Made by a program: the position numbers and the translations under genes
Part shown: positions 1-8,279 of the stretch, in pieces
How the letters are laid out: each line of letters starts with the position of its first letter
Numbering within the stretch: the stretch's first letter is position 1
The notes under the pieces: model-generated
Told to the model about the DNA's origin: nothing
The model's input: only the letters and a program-made list of their open reading frames with translations
Databases searched by the model: none
NCBI GenBank assembly: GCA_016707115.1
Contig: JADJIH010000003.1
Location: 124,001 to 188,000, forward strand
Origin: Ignavibacteriales bacterium
GTDB lineage: Bacteria; Bacteroidota; Ignavibacteria; Ignavibacteriales; Ignavibacteriaceae
DNA length: 64,000 nucleotides
Direction: 5' to 3'

Positions 1-26
1 TGCAAGTTTTGATTGCACAAAAATAG

Positions 27-803
27 TTATTGTATTTTGTACGAATATAATTTTTCATTTACATATGAATTTGGTAAATAAATATTTCTACCTGAGAGAA
101 AATTTATCATTTCCGAATGTCCATCCCACATAATAAATCCAATACCTTCAACAATAAAACCATTTGCTCCATATATCACCGGTGGTTGATTCAATTCTGA
201 AGTTAAATAGGCTGTATATCTAATTGTAAAAACTTCTTTCGTAAATGTAGAATCATTCAAGGTTAAATCCACTGTGTTTTTATTGATAACCTTTGCATCT
301 ATTTTAAGCACATCAAATTGAACTGACAAGTAATTCACGGAAACATTATAGACTGGCCATGTTTGATACAATTCAAAAGGTTGATAAAGCAAACGATATT
401 CCTGGTCAAAAGAAATAGCTCCGCGTAGTGAATCTGGAATAATTGAATTAAATGCATTAGTGTCGATATCAACATAATAAAATACTCCAGTAATACTTTT
501 TCTAAAAAAAGATTTACTGACAGATTGAATTCCATTTACATTAAATGTATCGACTTCTATTTGATATGGCGTTTGCTGTAAAGTGGTGTCACCATAATAA
601 TAAGTTGTTTTTGTTCCGGATTGAGATCCTAAACTATCGCTGACAAAAATATTGTAGTAATAATAATTTCCATCTGAGTTTGGAAAATAATCTTCTGAAT
701 TTTCATTAGGCGGCGGTTCAGGAGGTGGTGGTTCAGTTGTAGATTCTTTGCAGCCAACAGCAACCATTAGTGTAAATAGTAACAGTAATAAACTTTTTTT
801 CAT
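27..803 (-). CDS. Secreted lipoprotein of unknown function
   Basis: This 258-residue protein starts with a lipoprotein signal peptide: a charged MKK start, a hydrophobic stretch and a lipobox ending at Cys18. A short proline/glutamate-rich spacer follows (about residues 24-33), then a Tyr/Asn/Ser-rich globular part that looks all-beta. I do not recognise the domain. It should be anchored in a membrane on the periplasmic or outer side. Its ATG overlaps the stop codon of the upstream rdgB gene by four bases (ATGA), so the two are probably co-translated, but nothing indicates a shared function. Confidence 0.75.
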   Translation of the reverse strand: MKKSLLLLLFTLMVAVGCKESTTEPPPPEPPPNENSEDYFPNSDGNYYYYNIFVSDSLGSQSGTKTTYYYGDTTLQQTPYQIEVDTFNVNGIQSVSKSFFRKSITGVFYYVDIDTNAFNSIIPDSLRGAISFDQEYRLLYQPFELYQTWPVYNVSVNYLSVQFDVLKIDAKVINKNTVDLTLNDSTFTKEVFTIRYTAYLTSELNQPPVIYGANGFIVEGIGFIMWDGHSEMINFLSGRNIYLPNSYVNEKLYSYKIQ

Positions 804-1375
804 AAAAACTTTTTCAATTCTTTAAATGCATTTAATCTATGACTGATTTTATTTTTCTCCTTGTGTGACATTTCAGCTGTGGTAATATTAAATCCATTTG
901 GAATAAATAATGGATCATATCCAAATCCGTTATTTCCGCGTGGAGATTTAATAATATTTCCTCTCACTTCTCCAATTGCTGATTTAAATTCATTACCATC
1001 ATAATAAACCGCCGCACAGACAAATCTTCCAGGATGCGGCTCGGGGAGTTTAGAAAGCTTGGCTATCAGTTTCAAATTATTTGATTCATCATCAGCATTT
1101 TCTCCAGCATATCTTGCGGAATAAATTCCAGGTTCACCATTCAACTGGAAAGCTTCCAAACCAGAATCATCACCAAAACTTGGAATGCCATATTTTTCAA
1201 ATGCAACTTTGCATTTTAGTTCAGCATTTTCTAAAAATGTCGATCCTGTTTCTTCAACATTAGGATAATCATCAAAATCCAGAAAGGATAAAATTTCTAC
1301 ATCTAAATCCTTCAGGATTTCTTTAACGTCATTAAACTTACCTTTATTTGTAGTGGCTAGTAATATTTTCTTCAA
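800..1375 (-). CDS. rdgB: XTP/dITP pyrophosphatase (RdgB/HAM1 family)
   Basis: A house-cleaning enzyme that hydrolyses non-canonical purine nucleoside triphosphates (XTP, dITP, ITP) to the monophosphate and pyrophosphate, keeping them out of DNA. The 191-residue length is normal for the family. The N-terminal LLATTNKGKFNDVKEIL substrate-binding motif, the FGDDSGLE acidic metal-binding motif near residue 70 and the GEPGIYSARYAG segment are all present, as is the FGYDPLF motif in the C-terminal half. It is cytoplasmic. The downstream lipoprotein gene overlaps its stop by four bases. Family assignment is firm. Confidence 0.95.
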   Translation of the reverse strand: MKKILLATTNKGKFNDVKEILKDLDVEILSFLDFDDYPNVEETGSTFLENAELKCKVAFEKYGIPSFGDDSGLEAFQLNGEPGIYSARYAGENADDESNNLKLIAKLSKLPEPHPGRFVCAAVYYDGNEFKSAIGEVRGNIIKSPRGNNGFGYDPLFIPNGFNITTAEMSHKEKNKISHRLNAFKELKKFL

Positions 1376-1461
1376 TCTACATTTCTCTCTTTGTGTTATT
1401 TATTGATTTAGAGTTTTGGTGGCAAAAAACAATCCGCCACAAAAACACCAAGTGCCACTAA

Positions 1462-2799
1462 TTAATTTTTAACTCTCTTCAATAGTTTTTTTAATTCATC
1501 TTTAGAAGTTTGATTTAATTCTTTTTGATCATACAAAAGTGATTTTTTATTTAATATCTTCCACTCACCTTCAATCATAACCGAATTAACTGAATCACTT
1601 GATGATGTATAAACAATATCTGAATAAATTGTTTCATCATTTTCAGACATTGAATGCATATTTGTATTTAAATCCAACAAAACTAAATCAGCTTTCTTTC
1701 CAACCTCTATACTTCCGATTTCATTATGCAGATGCAGAGCTTTTGCTCCTTCAATCGTAGCAAGTTTAAAAACTGTTTTCGCATCCATTGCTAATGGACC
1801 GTGAACTGGTTTTTGAATCAATGCTGCTAATCTCATCTCATTAAAAACACTTAAATTGTTATTACATGGAGCACCATCGGCACCAAGAGAAACTGAAATT
1901 CCTTTTTGCAGATATTTTGGAATGTTCGCAATTCCAGAACCAAGTTTAAGATTTGAAGAAGGACAATGAGAAACACGAACATTATTTTTCTTGAGCAAGT
2001 TGGTTTCTTTATCATTAACGTGAATGCAATGTGCAAAAACTGAATGATCATCAATCACACCAATCGAATCAAAGTACTCGATATTTTCTTTTTTATGTCT
2101 TCTTTTAACTTCAGCGATTTCATCTTTATTTTCTGAAGAATGTGTGTGGTATAAACTTCCTTCAAAATCTTTTTTCATTTCAAAAGATTCTTTAAGAAGT
2201 TTTTCTGAAGATGATAAAACAAATCGTGGCGCAAAACCGTATTTAATTTTTCCGTTTGATGTGTTGTGATATGTTCTGGCTAATTGATAAATCTCATCAA
2301 TTTCTGATTCTGTATCCGATTTAAATGCAGGAAATAAATTGTTTTCATCAATTAAACATTTACCAGCTATTGCACGTATTCCAGAACTTTGCAATTCTTC
2401 AAAAATAACTTCTTGATGCCTCAGAGTTCCCATATCAAGCAAAGTTGTTGTTCCACTTAACAGCAATTCATTTATTCCCAATCTAACAGAACTTAAAAGA
2501 GAATTTTTATTATGTGCGTTTTCATAAGGAAAGATTCTTAGTTGCAGCCAATCAAGCAGTTCTAGATCATCAGCTAAACCACGAAACAAAGTTTGGCAAA
2601 GGTGAATATGTGTTTGTACAAATCCGGGGATTAAAGTTAGATCATCAAATCGAAAAACTCTTTGTTTATTTTTGGAAAAATATTTTTCATCATTTTGTTT
2701 GATAGAAATAATTTTACCATTTTCAATTTCCACAAAGTGATTTTTTAGAATTCTATCTTTACCATCAACTGTTACAATATTTTTTGGTACGATAATCAT
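1462..2799 (-). CDS. Amidohydrolase, SAH/MTA deaminase-like
   Basis: A 445-residue metal-dependent amidohydrolase of the TrzN/AtzA/MtaD group, whose best-known members deaminate S-adenosylhomocysteine or methylthioadenosine. Visible metal-site residues are the HxH pair His64/His66 (THIHLCQTLFRG), a later YHTHSSE histidine, the FAHCIH histidine and the catalytic aspartate in LGADGAPCNNN. The C-terminal strand region GSIEVGKKADLVLLD is the usual composite beta-sandwich of this superfamily. The ATG shares one base with the stop of the upstream AhpD-like gene (TAATG), implying translational coupling. Substrate is inferred from the family; guanine or other deaminase activity is possible. Confidence 0.85.
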   Translation of the reverse strand: MIIVPKNIVTVDGKDRILKNHFVEIENGKIISIKQNDEKYFSKNKQRVFRFDDLTLIPGFVQTHIHLCQTLFRGLADDLELLDWLQLRIFPYENAHNKNSLLSSVRLGINELLLSGTTTLLDMGTLRHQEVIFEELQSSGIRAIAGKCLIDENNLFPAFKSDTESEIDEIYQLARTYHNTSNGKIKYGFAPRFVLSSSEKLLKESFEMKKDFEGSLYHTHSSENKDEIAEVKRRHKKENIEYFDSIGVIDDHSVFAHCIHVNDKETNLLKKNNVRVSHCPSSNLKLGSGIANIPKYLQKGISVSLGADGAPCNNNLSVFNEMRLAALIQKPVHGPLAMDAKTVFKLATIEGAKALHLHNEIGSIEVGKKADLVLLDLNTNMHSMSENDETIYSDIVYTSSSDSVNSVMIEGEWKILNKKSLLYDQKELNQTSKDELKKLLKRVKN

Positions 2800-3158
2800 T
2801 ATTCTGTTTTCCCTTTTTCTTCAAATATATTATCCATCATTTCAAATGCATATCTTAAATGTGGAATAACGATTGAACCGCCGACAATCAAAGCAACATT
2901 AAATGTTTCCATTAATTCTTCTCTTGTTGCACCTTCTTGAATTGAGCGATCAATATGATAAAAAATGCAATCGTTGCATCTTAAAACCATCGACGCAGAC
3001 AATCCCATTAACTCCTTTGTCTTTGAATTCAAAGCTCCATCAATATAGGCTTTGTTATCCAGTGCAAAAAATTTGTTAAAGTCTCTAAAACCTGAGTTTA
3101 AAATTTTATCGTTCATTTCTGTGCGGTATGAACGAGTTTCAGTTGTGTTTTTTTTCAT
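2799..3158 (-). CDS. AhpD-like carboxymuconolactone decarboxylase family protein
   Basis: A 119-residue single-domain protein of the AhpD/CMD fold. The signature CxxCxxxH motif is visible at Cys61-Cys64-His68 (CNDCIFYH), followed by the helix typical of the family (GATREELMETFNVAL). Proteins with this motif use the two cysteines as a disulfide relay or peroxidase-type redox centre; the exact partner is not evident here. It is probably cytoplasmic. Translation is coupled to the downstream amidohydrolase through a TAATG junction, and the rhomboid gene ends 11 bases upstream. Confidence 0.85.
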   Translation of the reverse strand: MKKNTTETRSYRTEMNDKILNSGFRDFNKFFALDNKAYIDGALNSKTKELMGLSASMVLRCNDCIFYHIDRSIQEGATREELMETFNVALIVGGSIVIPHLRYAFEMMDNIFEEKGKTE

Positions 3159-3169
3159 TTTGTATACCT

Positions 3170-3820
3170 TTAAATTTCAAAATCATTTTTATCTGCATCA
3201 TAAGATACTTCTAACTTATTTGCTGGCGTACCTGATTCTTCATCTTCCCAATCATATTTTTTTGGTGGATCAACTTTTCTAAAAATAAAAGATGATATCA
3301 AACCAACAATTGCTCCAAATAAATGAGATTCCCATGAAACACCTTTTTCAACTGGAAGAACACCCCAAATCAATCCACCATAAAGGAATATTACAATAAG
3401 TGCTAATGCAATTGAACGATTATCTTTTCTAAAAATACCACTGAAAAATAAGAACGAAACAAATCCGTAAATAATACCACTTGCACCAATGTGATATACT
3501 TCCCTTCCAAATATCCAGACTAAAATTCCAGTTCCTAAATAGATTATTGTAAAAACCCTGTATGCAACTTTAGGATAGAAATAAAAAATCCCAAGTCCCA
3601 TAAAAACTAATGGAGCAGTGTTGGAGATTAAATGTGAAAATCCACCATGAATTAAAGGTGATGTGAAAATTCCTACAAGTCCGCTGAAGTTTCTGGGAAG
3701 AATTCCAAGTTTGTAAGGATAAATATCAAATAAGTAAGTGACTAAATAAATTACCCACAACAAAATTGGAAATGTTAATGGAATAATAAGTTTTCGAAAA
3801 AATTCTTTTGGATTTTGCAA
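3170..3820 (-). CDS. Rhomboid family intramembrane serine protease
   Basis: A 216-residue polytopic membrane protein with about six hydrophobic helices. The rhomboid catalytic dyad is visible: nucleophile Ser114 in GASG and His166 in SHLFGA, with the HxxxN oxyanion-type motif at His63/Asn67 (SHLISN). It cleaves substrates within the lipid bilayer; the substrate cannot be read from sequence. The C-terminal tail (about residues 183-216) is soluble and acidic. It precedes the AhpD-like gene with an 11-base gap, so the two and the amidohydrolase are likely one transcript. Confidence 0.9.
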   Translation of the reverse strand: MQNPKEFFRKLIIPLTFPILLWVIYLVTYLFDIYPYKLGILPRNFSGLVGIFTSPLIHGGFSHLISNTAPLVFMGLGIFYFYPKVAYRVFTIIYLGTGILVWIFGREVYHIGASGIIYGFVSFLFFSGIFRKDNRSIALALIVIFLYGGLIWGVLPVEKGVSWESHLFGAIVGLISSFIFRKVDPPKKYDWEDEESGTPANKLEVSYDADKNDFEI

Positions 3821-3901
3821 TTATTAAAATTTCAGAAGTTCAATTGATGTGTAAAAATAAAATTATAAATGCTCTTAAGAAAGTTATTAGATCACAGAAA
3901 A

Positions 3902-3923
3902 AAGCCGGATAAAAATCCGGCTT
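3902..3923 (-). terminator. Rho-independent terminator after the DUF2911 gene
   Basis: A perfect 9-bp inverted repeat (AAGCCGGAT / ATCCGGCTT) with a 4-base loop lies 10 bases past the stop of the minus-strand gene. A run of T follows the stem on that strand. Confidence 0.85.
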
Positions 3924-3932
3924 AAATCATTA

Positions 3933-4967
3933 CTATTTAATATTAGCTAATATTCCCTTAATTCTATCTTTCTGATTATCAGGTGCCATTCCCAAAGCCT
4001 TTTCATAAAGCTGTTTTGATTTTACTCTATCGCCTTTGGTCAACAAACCTTCAGCCAAACTATCCCATGCGTTCCAGGAATCAGGATGATCAACAGTATT
4101 TTTCTCAAAAACTTTTAGTGCTTCTTCTGTTTTTCCAATTCCCATTAACTGATATCCCAATGCATTAACCTGAGCTTCGTCTATTCCGGGTAATGCAAAT
4201 GCTTCTTTCTTAAATTTTTCTGCCTCCTGAGATTTTCCCATACTCTCAAGAATTAAAGATTTAGTCATTAAGTTTGTAAGATTTTTATTAATACCGATTG
4301 ATCTTTCAACCCAGGCTGATGCTTTTTCTAAATTGTAATTATTAGTTAATGCATAAAGTGCAATCTGATTCCAGCCCTGCCAAAAAAATCCAGGAATTCC
4401 TGTAAGCTCTTTCTCCATACTTGCAATCACAGTTTCATTAACATCAACTTCAACCTTAATCGGAACAGAAAGTTTTTCCCATTTTAAAGTAAGTGTAGTT
4501 GCTTTTGCGCTGAGTTGATCGAATGAATATGATAACCATTCCTGAAAATCATTTGTAGCTGGAGTTACCGTAAATCTAACCGCATCATTTTTTTCATTAT
4601 AAAAAAAACTTCCCCAAGCTGCATTATCTTTACTTAATATTATAGTCCAAGTATTTTTTGTTGGAATCATGTGTAAACCATAAATTCCGGCGACAACTTT
4701 TTTATTCTCAACCATCACATCAGTTGAAAAAGAAATTGTTGTATTTTCATTTGCACCTGCTCGCCACACTTGGTCGTATGGAACAATGCCGCCCCAAACT
4801 ACTCTATTATTCACAGTAGGTCTATGATATATAACTTCGATGTCTGTAAGTCCGATTCTTTGTGAAATTGATGCTTTCTGACTCGCCTGTGGAGTTGTTA
4901 GATTTTGCTGAGCAGAAATTGAGATAACGAATAATAAAAAAACAATTAGTGTTGAGATTTTAGCCAT
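3933..4967 (-). CDS. Secreted DUF2911 protein with C-terminal TPRs
   Basis: A 344-residue exported protein. Residues 1-19 form a signal peptide ending in ISAQ. Residues of about 25-175 match DUF2911, a domain common in Bacteroidota-type genomes, recognisable by IGLTDIEVIYHRPTVNNR and WRAGANENTTI. Roughly residues 230-340 are tetratricopeptide repeats (for example NPDSW-type and LYEKALGMAPDN). The biochemical role of DUF2911 is not known to me. The gene stands alone and is closed by a strong terminator. Confidence 0.85.
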   Translation of the reverse strand: MAKISTLIVFLLFVISISAQQNLTTPQASQKASISQRIGLTDIEVIYHRPTVNNRVVWGGIVPYDQVWRAGANENTTISFSTDVMVENKKVVAGIYGLHMIPTKNTWTIILSKDNAAWGSFFYNEKNDAVRFTVTPATNDFQEWLSYSFDQLSAKATTLTLKWEKLSVPIKVEVDVNETVIASMEKELTGIPGFFWQGWNQIALYALTNNYNLEKASAWVERSIGINKNLTNLMTKSLILESMGKSQEAEKFKKEAFALPGIDEAQVNALGYQLMGIGKTEEALKVFEKNTVDHPDSWNAWDSLAEGLLTKGDRVKSKQLYEKALGMAPDNQKDRIKGILANIK

Positions 4968-5078
4968 ACCATACCTCTCTTTTTTTGAAATGAATGAGAG
5001 AAAATAAAAGCAAAATTATATTAAAAATATTTTTAATTGATGAACGGCTGATCCAACTGATTAAAGTTAAATTTAATA

Positions 5079-5594
5079 TTACTGAGCGAGTATTTTATTA
5101 AGAATTTCATTACTAACATTTAATAACCCAACCGAAGGTAATCTTTCAGTTAATTCCTTCCAGTTTTTATCTGCAGTAAATATTTCCTTAAACATTGGTA
5201 AAGATTTTTCAATCTCTCCAGTATTTGCTAGAGTAACCGCAGTCCAGTATTTCATTTCAAGATTTTCAGGAAACATTTTCATTGCAGCGTTGTATTCATC
5301 CATTGCAAGTTTCATATCATTTTTTTCTACAGCAAGATCACCTTTATTCATATGTTCGTAGGCACGATAAACACTTAACAGTCTTTTTATTTCATCAACA
5401 GGATTTGGATTATCTTCAACTCGTAAATCAATTAGTCTATCTTCCCAAAGATTGCCTGATGCCTGACCTTTAACAACAAGTAAGCATGCAGATTGTTTAC
5501 CCCGAATATCACCACCAACATTTTGGGCTGATTCCAGTGCAGCAACAAGTCTTTCAGCTAGCGGTCCTTTTGAATTTTCAAATGCTTTAGACAT
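5079..5594 (-). CDS. DUF1028 gene, 3' part (frameshifted from the upstream piece)
   Basis: This 171-residue frame is the C-terminal continuation of the DUF1028 protein that starts at 6067. The sequence following Trp-Lys in the upstream frame changes into junk, while this frame resumes with AMSKAFENSKGPLAERL, the expected continuation, and then LLVVKGQASGNLWEDRLIDLRVEDN, typical of the domain. The last 90 residues are TPR-like helices. The ATG at 5594 is an internal Met codon, so this fragment is probably not made independently unless translation restarts. Confidence 0.7.
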   Translation of the reverse strand: MSKAFENSKGPLAERLVAALESAQNVGGDIRGKQSACLLVVKGQASGNLWEDRLIDLRVEDNPNPVDEIKRLLSVYRAYEHMNKGDLAVEKNDMKLAMDEYNAAMKMFPENLEMKYWTAVTLANTGEIEKSLPMFKEIFTADKNWKELTERLPSVGLLNVSNEILNKILAQ

Positions 5595-6067
5595 TGCTTC
5601 CAGACTGTATTATTCAACATCATATTAGCTTGAACAGAATAACCATTGCCAACGAAATGTCCAGCTTCAGAAATACATTTTGCTCCTGTGTAACCCGCAG
5701 AATTTCCTTTAGAATCCACGATCGCTAACTGTCTTACATCTCTTCCTTCATCTGAAGCAATTAACTCATCAACAACTTCTTGTGCTGTCTTTCCTGTTTT
5801 AAGAAGTTCAAGTCCTCGTTGCCCAAAAGACGGATTAACAAATGATTGTGTAGCAACAACACCAACTCCGGCTTCACCCCACGCAACGATTGATCCAACA
5901 GAAAACCAGTGTGATTGAACAGCTACGCCCATTTCTCCGGTTTGAGGATCTCTGGCAACAATGGAAAATGTGTGAGCGAGTGGTTCATTTCCAAAAAAAG
6001 TTTGGGGAAACAATTGAATAGGTAAGAAAGCAAAGAACAAACAAATAAGGATTATTAAATTTTTCAT
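5558..6067 (-). CDS. DUF1028 (Ntn-hydrolase-like) gene, 5' part, frameshifted
   Basis: This encodes a signal peptide (residues 1-22, ending LFPQ) and most of a DUF1028 domain: HTFSIVARDPQTGEMGVAVQS, then VGVVATQSFVNPSFGQRGLELL. DUF1028 is related to Ntn hydrolases; its substrate is unknown. After codon TGG (5600-5602) the frame diverges, and one extra base would rejoin it to the frame of 5079..5594. Restoring a third G in the GG pair at 5600-5601 would give Trp-Glu-Ala-Met-Ser, which fits the domain. The gene is either a recent pseudogene or contains a sequencing error. Confidence 0.75.
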   Translation of the reverse strand: MKNLIILICLFFAFLPIQLFPQTFFGNEPLAHTFSIVARDPQTGEMGVAVQSHWFSVGSIVAWGEAGVGVVATQSFVNPSFGQRGLELLKTGKTAQEVVDELIASDEGRDVRQLAIVDSKGNSAGYTGAKCISEAGHFVGNGYSVQANMMLNNTVWKQCLKHLKIQKDR

Positions 6068-6093
6068 TAGCTACCTCTTAAATTTAAAACGAG

Positions 6094-6173
6094 GTCATCC
6101 TTCGACTCCGCTCAGGATGACATTATAAATAATTCAAAAACCTAAGTCACACTGAGCGAAGACGAAGTGTGAC
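6094..6173. repeat. REP-like pair of inverted hairpins
   Basis: Two short palindromic units lie 24 bases apart: GTCATCC...GGATGAC at 6094-6121 and GTCACACT...AGTGTGAC at 6146-6173. The core of the second (CTGAGCGAAGACGAAG) is close to the reverse complement of the core of the first (CTTCGACTCCGCTCAG), so the two are opposite-facing copies of one element. This is the arrangement of bacterial REP doublets. Confidence 0.7.
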
Positions 6174-6204
6174 CCAAACCAGATAAATATTTTTATATAA
6201 ACTA

Positions 6205-7965
6205 TTACTTTTTAATCTTAAACAAAACACAACTTGGATATTCTTTTGAATGATAAATTTTAATCATCGCTTTAACAAATTTATCTTTATCTGCTGAGTA
6301 AATATCACAAAATGTATTTGGATTTACATCAAAGAATGGGAAATATGATGATGAAACCTGTACCAGAATTTTATGTCCACTTTTGAATGTATGAAAAGCA
6401 TCGTTCAGATTTATTTTTACTTCTGTAATTTTATTTGGTTCAAATGGTTCTGGAAACTCATAACTGTTTCTAAATTTTCCCCGCATAATTTCTGTACGAA
6501 CTAATCTTTCATATCCACCCATTTCCACCTGAGCCGGATTCGGATCAGGATCATTTTCGTTATCCGGATAAACATCAATTATCTTAACAACAAAATCTGC
6601 ATCTGTTCCAGTTGTTGAGACAAATAAGTCTGCAATGATTGGTCCAGCAATTGTAACATCCTGAGTTAACACTTCAGATTCAAATGTTAACACATCAGGT
6701 CGAGAAGAAATATATCTTTGATCTTCAATCAAATGAACTTCATTATAAAAAGATTTTGAATCCTCAAACTTGGCGGTATAGGGTATAGGGTTAGAAGGAT
6801 CATTCAAGTATTCTGAAAAAGAATTTTTAATAATGGCAACTTGCTTATTTAATTTTTCGTCTGGTTGAAAATAATATTTTACTTCACTAATATTTTTTGA
6901 TGGCCAGGTTGGATAATTACTCCATTCATTTTTCCCTGTATCAAAAACATAAGTATCATTTAAATTTAATTTTCCTTCACCCTTTAAATGATATTTAAAG
7001 AATGGAAGTAATATTTCTTTACGATAATAATCAGCAGTGTTGCCGCCAAAATAGAAATCACCAAGAGAATCACCTTTTGTCCAAACCCACGAGCCGTGAG
7101 TCCAGGGCCCCATAACTAATCTTGTGTTATTTGGTTTATCATTTTGCTCAATGGTTTTGTAAATATGCAACGGACCATACATATCTTCAGCATCATACCA
7201 GCCTCCTACTAACAAGATTGCTGGCTTCATATTCTTTAAGTGCTGTAAGTTACTTCTAGATTTCCAAAAGTAATCATAGTTACCGTGAGCCATAATTGAA
7301 TCCCAAAATGGAATTTCATTTTTCAGAATTTTCTCATTCAATTTTTTTAATGGAGTATGATCTAAGAAAAAATTATATGCATCAGGTGAATCATACTCAG
7401 CAGCAGGTGGATATTTTGTCAATGGTTCAGGTCTTGGTTTTCCAAATCCTTTAAAGAAATTAAAAGACATCAAAACTGAAAAAGCACCGTTATGATGCAT
7501 ATCATCTCCAACGAACCAATCTGATATCGGAGCTTGCGGAGAAGCGCAAACAAGATTCGGATGAGCATCAATACAACCCATAAGCGCATAAAAACCCGGA
7601 TAAGAATTTCCCCAGATCCCAACTTTTTTATTATTGTTATCGATATTATTTATCAACCATTCAATCGTATCGTAAGTATCACTGCTTTCATCAATATCGT
7701 TTTTAGTTTTCTTATTTGGATTATGAGGTCGCATATTATCAAATTCACCTTCAGACATATATCTGCCCCGAACATCCTGCAGCACAAAAATAAAACCTTC
7801 CTTTGCAAACTCTATTGAAGCTCCAAGAAATCCGGCGAACTTATCTTCACCATAAGGAGCAACAGAATATGGAGTTCGGATCATTAAGATTGGATATTCT
7901 TTTGATTTATCTTTTGGTGAATAAACAGCAGTAAAAAGTTTAACTCCATCACGCATTTCAATCAT
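6205..7965 (-). CDS. CocE/NonD (S15) family hydrolase, signal peptide lost
   Basis: A 586-residue alpha/beta hydrolase of the X-Pro dipeptidyl-peptidase/cocaine esterase family. The nucleophile elbow GNSYPG is visible near residue 118 and the N-terminal MRDGVKLFTAVYSP strand is typical. The C-terminal half is the jelly-roll domain (for example GTDADFVVKIIDVYP). The frame continues upstream of this ATG as SQQSYVKENYDKKEY, but two adjacent TAA codons at 8041-8046 separate it from a start at 8076 that would provide a signal peptide. If made from 7965 the enzyme would be cytoplasmic; relatives are usually exported. There is no clear ribosome site before 7965. Confidence 0.85.
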   Translation of the reverse strand: MIEMRDGVKLFTAVYSPKDKSKEYPILMIRTPYSVAPYGEDKFAGFLGASIEFAKEGFIFVLQDVRGRYMSEGEFDNMRPHNPNKKTKNDIDESSDTYDTIEWLINNIDNNNKKVGIWGNSYPGFYALMGCIDAHPNLVCASPQAPISDWFVGDDMHHNGAFSVLMSFNFFKGFGKPRPEPLTKYPPAAEYDSPDAYNFFLDHTPLKKLNEKILKNEIPFWDSIMAHGNYDYFWKSRSNLQHLKNMKPAILLVGGWYDAEDMYGPLHIYKTIEQNDKPNNTRLVMGPWTHGSWVWTKGDSLGDFYFGGNTADYYRKEILLPFFKYHLKGEGKLNLNDTYVFDTGKNEWSNYPTWPSKNISEVKYYFQPDEKLNKQVAIIKNSFSEYLNDPSNPIPYTAKFEDSKSFYNEVHLIEDQRYISSRPDVLTFESEVLTQDVTIAGPIIADLFVSTTGTDADFVVKIIDVYPDNENDPDPNPAQVEMGGYERLVRTEIMRGKFRNSYEFPEPFEPNKITEVKINLNDAFHTFKSGHKILVQVSSSYFPFFDVNPNTFCDIYSADKDKFVKAMIKIYHSKEYPSCVLFKIKK

Positions 7966-8076
7966 ATATTCTTTTTTATCATAATTTTCTTTTACATAAG
8001 ACTGTTGAGATTGAGTGCATTGGGTAATTGAAATAAAATATTATTATAAAAAGTAATTAACTATTTTGGATTTCAT
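7966..8076 (-). pseudogene. Ruined signal-peptide region of the S15 hydrolase
   Basis: On the minus strand an ATG at 8076 begins MKSKIVNYFL, followed by two in-frame TAA codons (8041-8046). The same frame then continues as YFISITQCTQSQQSYVKENY straight into the hydrolase at 7965. The composition (basic start, hydrophobic core, small residues, then a Ser/Gln-rich mature start) is that of a signal peptide. The two stops therefore appear to have replaced codons in its hydrophobic core. Confidence 0.6.
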
Positions 8077-8120
8077 AAATCCTAAAATTTTTTTAATAAA
8101 TATTCTTAGCCGTCTGCAAA

Positions 8121-8189
8121 TGTCAGTCTTCGACAGAGAGAAATCTGATATGAATATTTTTCAGATTTCTCCCTCTGGTCGAAATGACA
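8121..8189. repeat. Long imperfect stem-loop
   Basis: TGTCA, TTCGAC and GAGAAATCTGA on the left pair with TCAGATTTCTC, GTCGAA and TGACA on the right, around an AT-rich loop. It lies between the divergent S15 hydrolase and TSUP genes and is related in style to the REP-like hairpins at 6094-6173 (shared TTCGAC core). With the ruined leader at 7966-8076 it accounts for most of the 314-base gap between the two genes. Confidence 0.55.
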
Positions 8190-8240
8190 ATTAGAACAAT
8201 ATTAGATTTAACTAAAATTCTTTTCATGAATAAAATACTT

Positions 8241-8248
8241 TATTTTTG
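8241..8248 (+). promoter_or_regulatory. Possible Bacteroidota-type -7 element before the TSUP gene
   Basis: TATTTTTG fits the TAnnTTTG consensus used by the primary sigma factor in Bacteroidota. It lies 32 bases before the start codon. No convincing -33 TTG element was seen, so this is tentative. Confidence 0.3.
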
Positions 8249-8279
8249 TTTTAGTTAAAAAAGAATTTACAGGAATGGT

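Noticed and set aside
1395..1450. Weak hairpin GTGGC...GCCAC after the amidohydrolase region
   Set aside because: The stem is only five bases with a long loop, so a terminator call is not supported.
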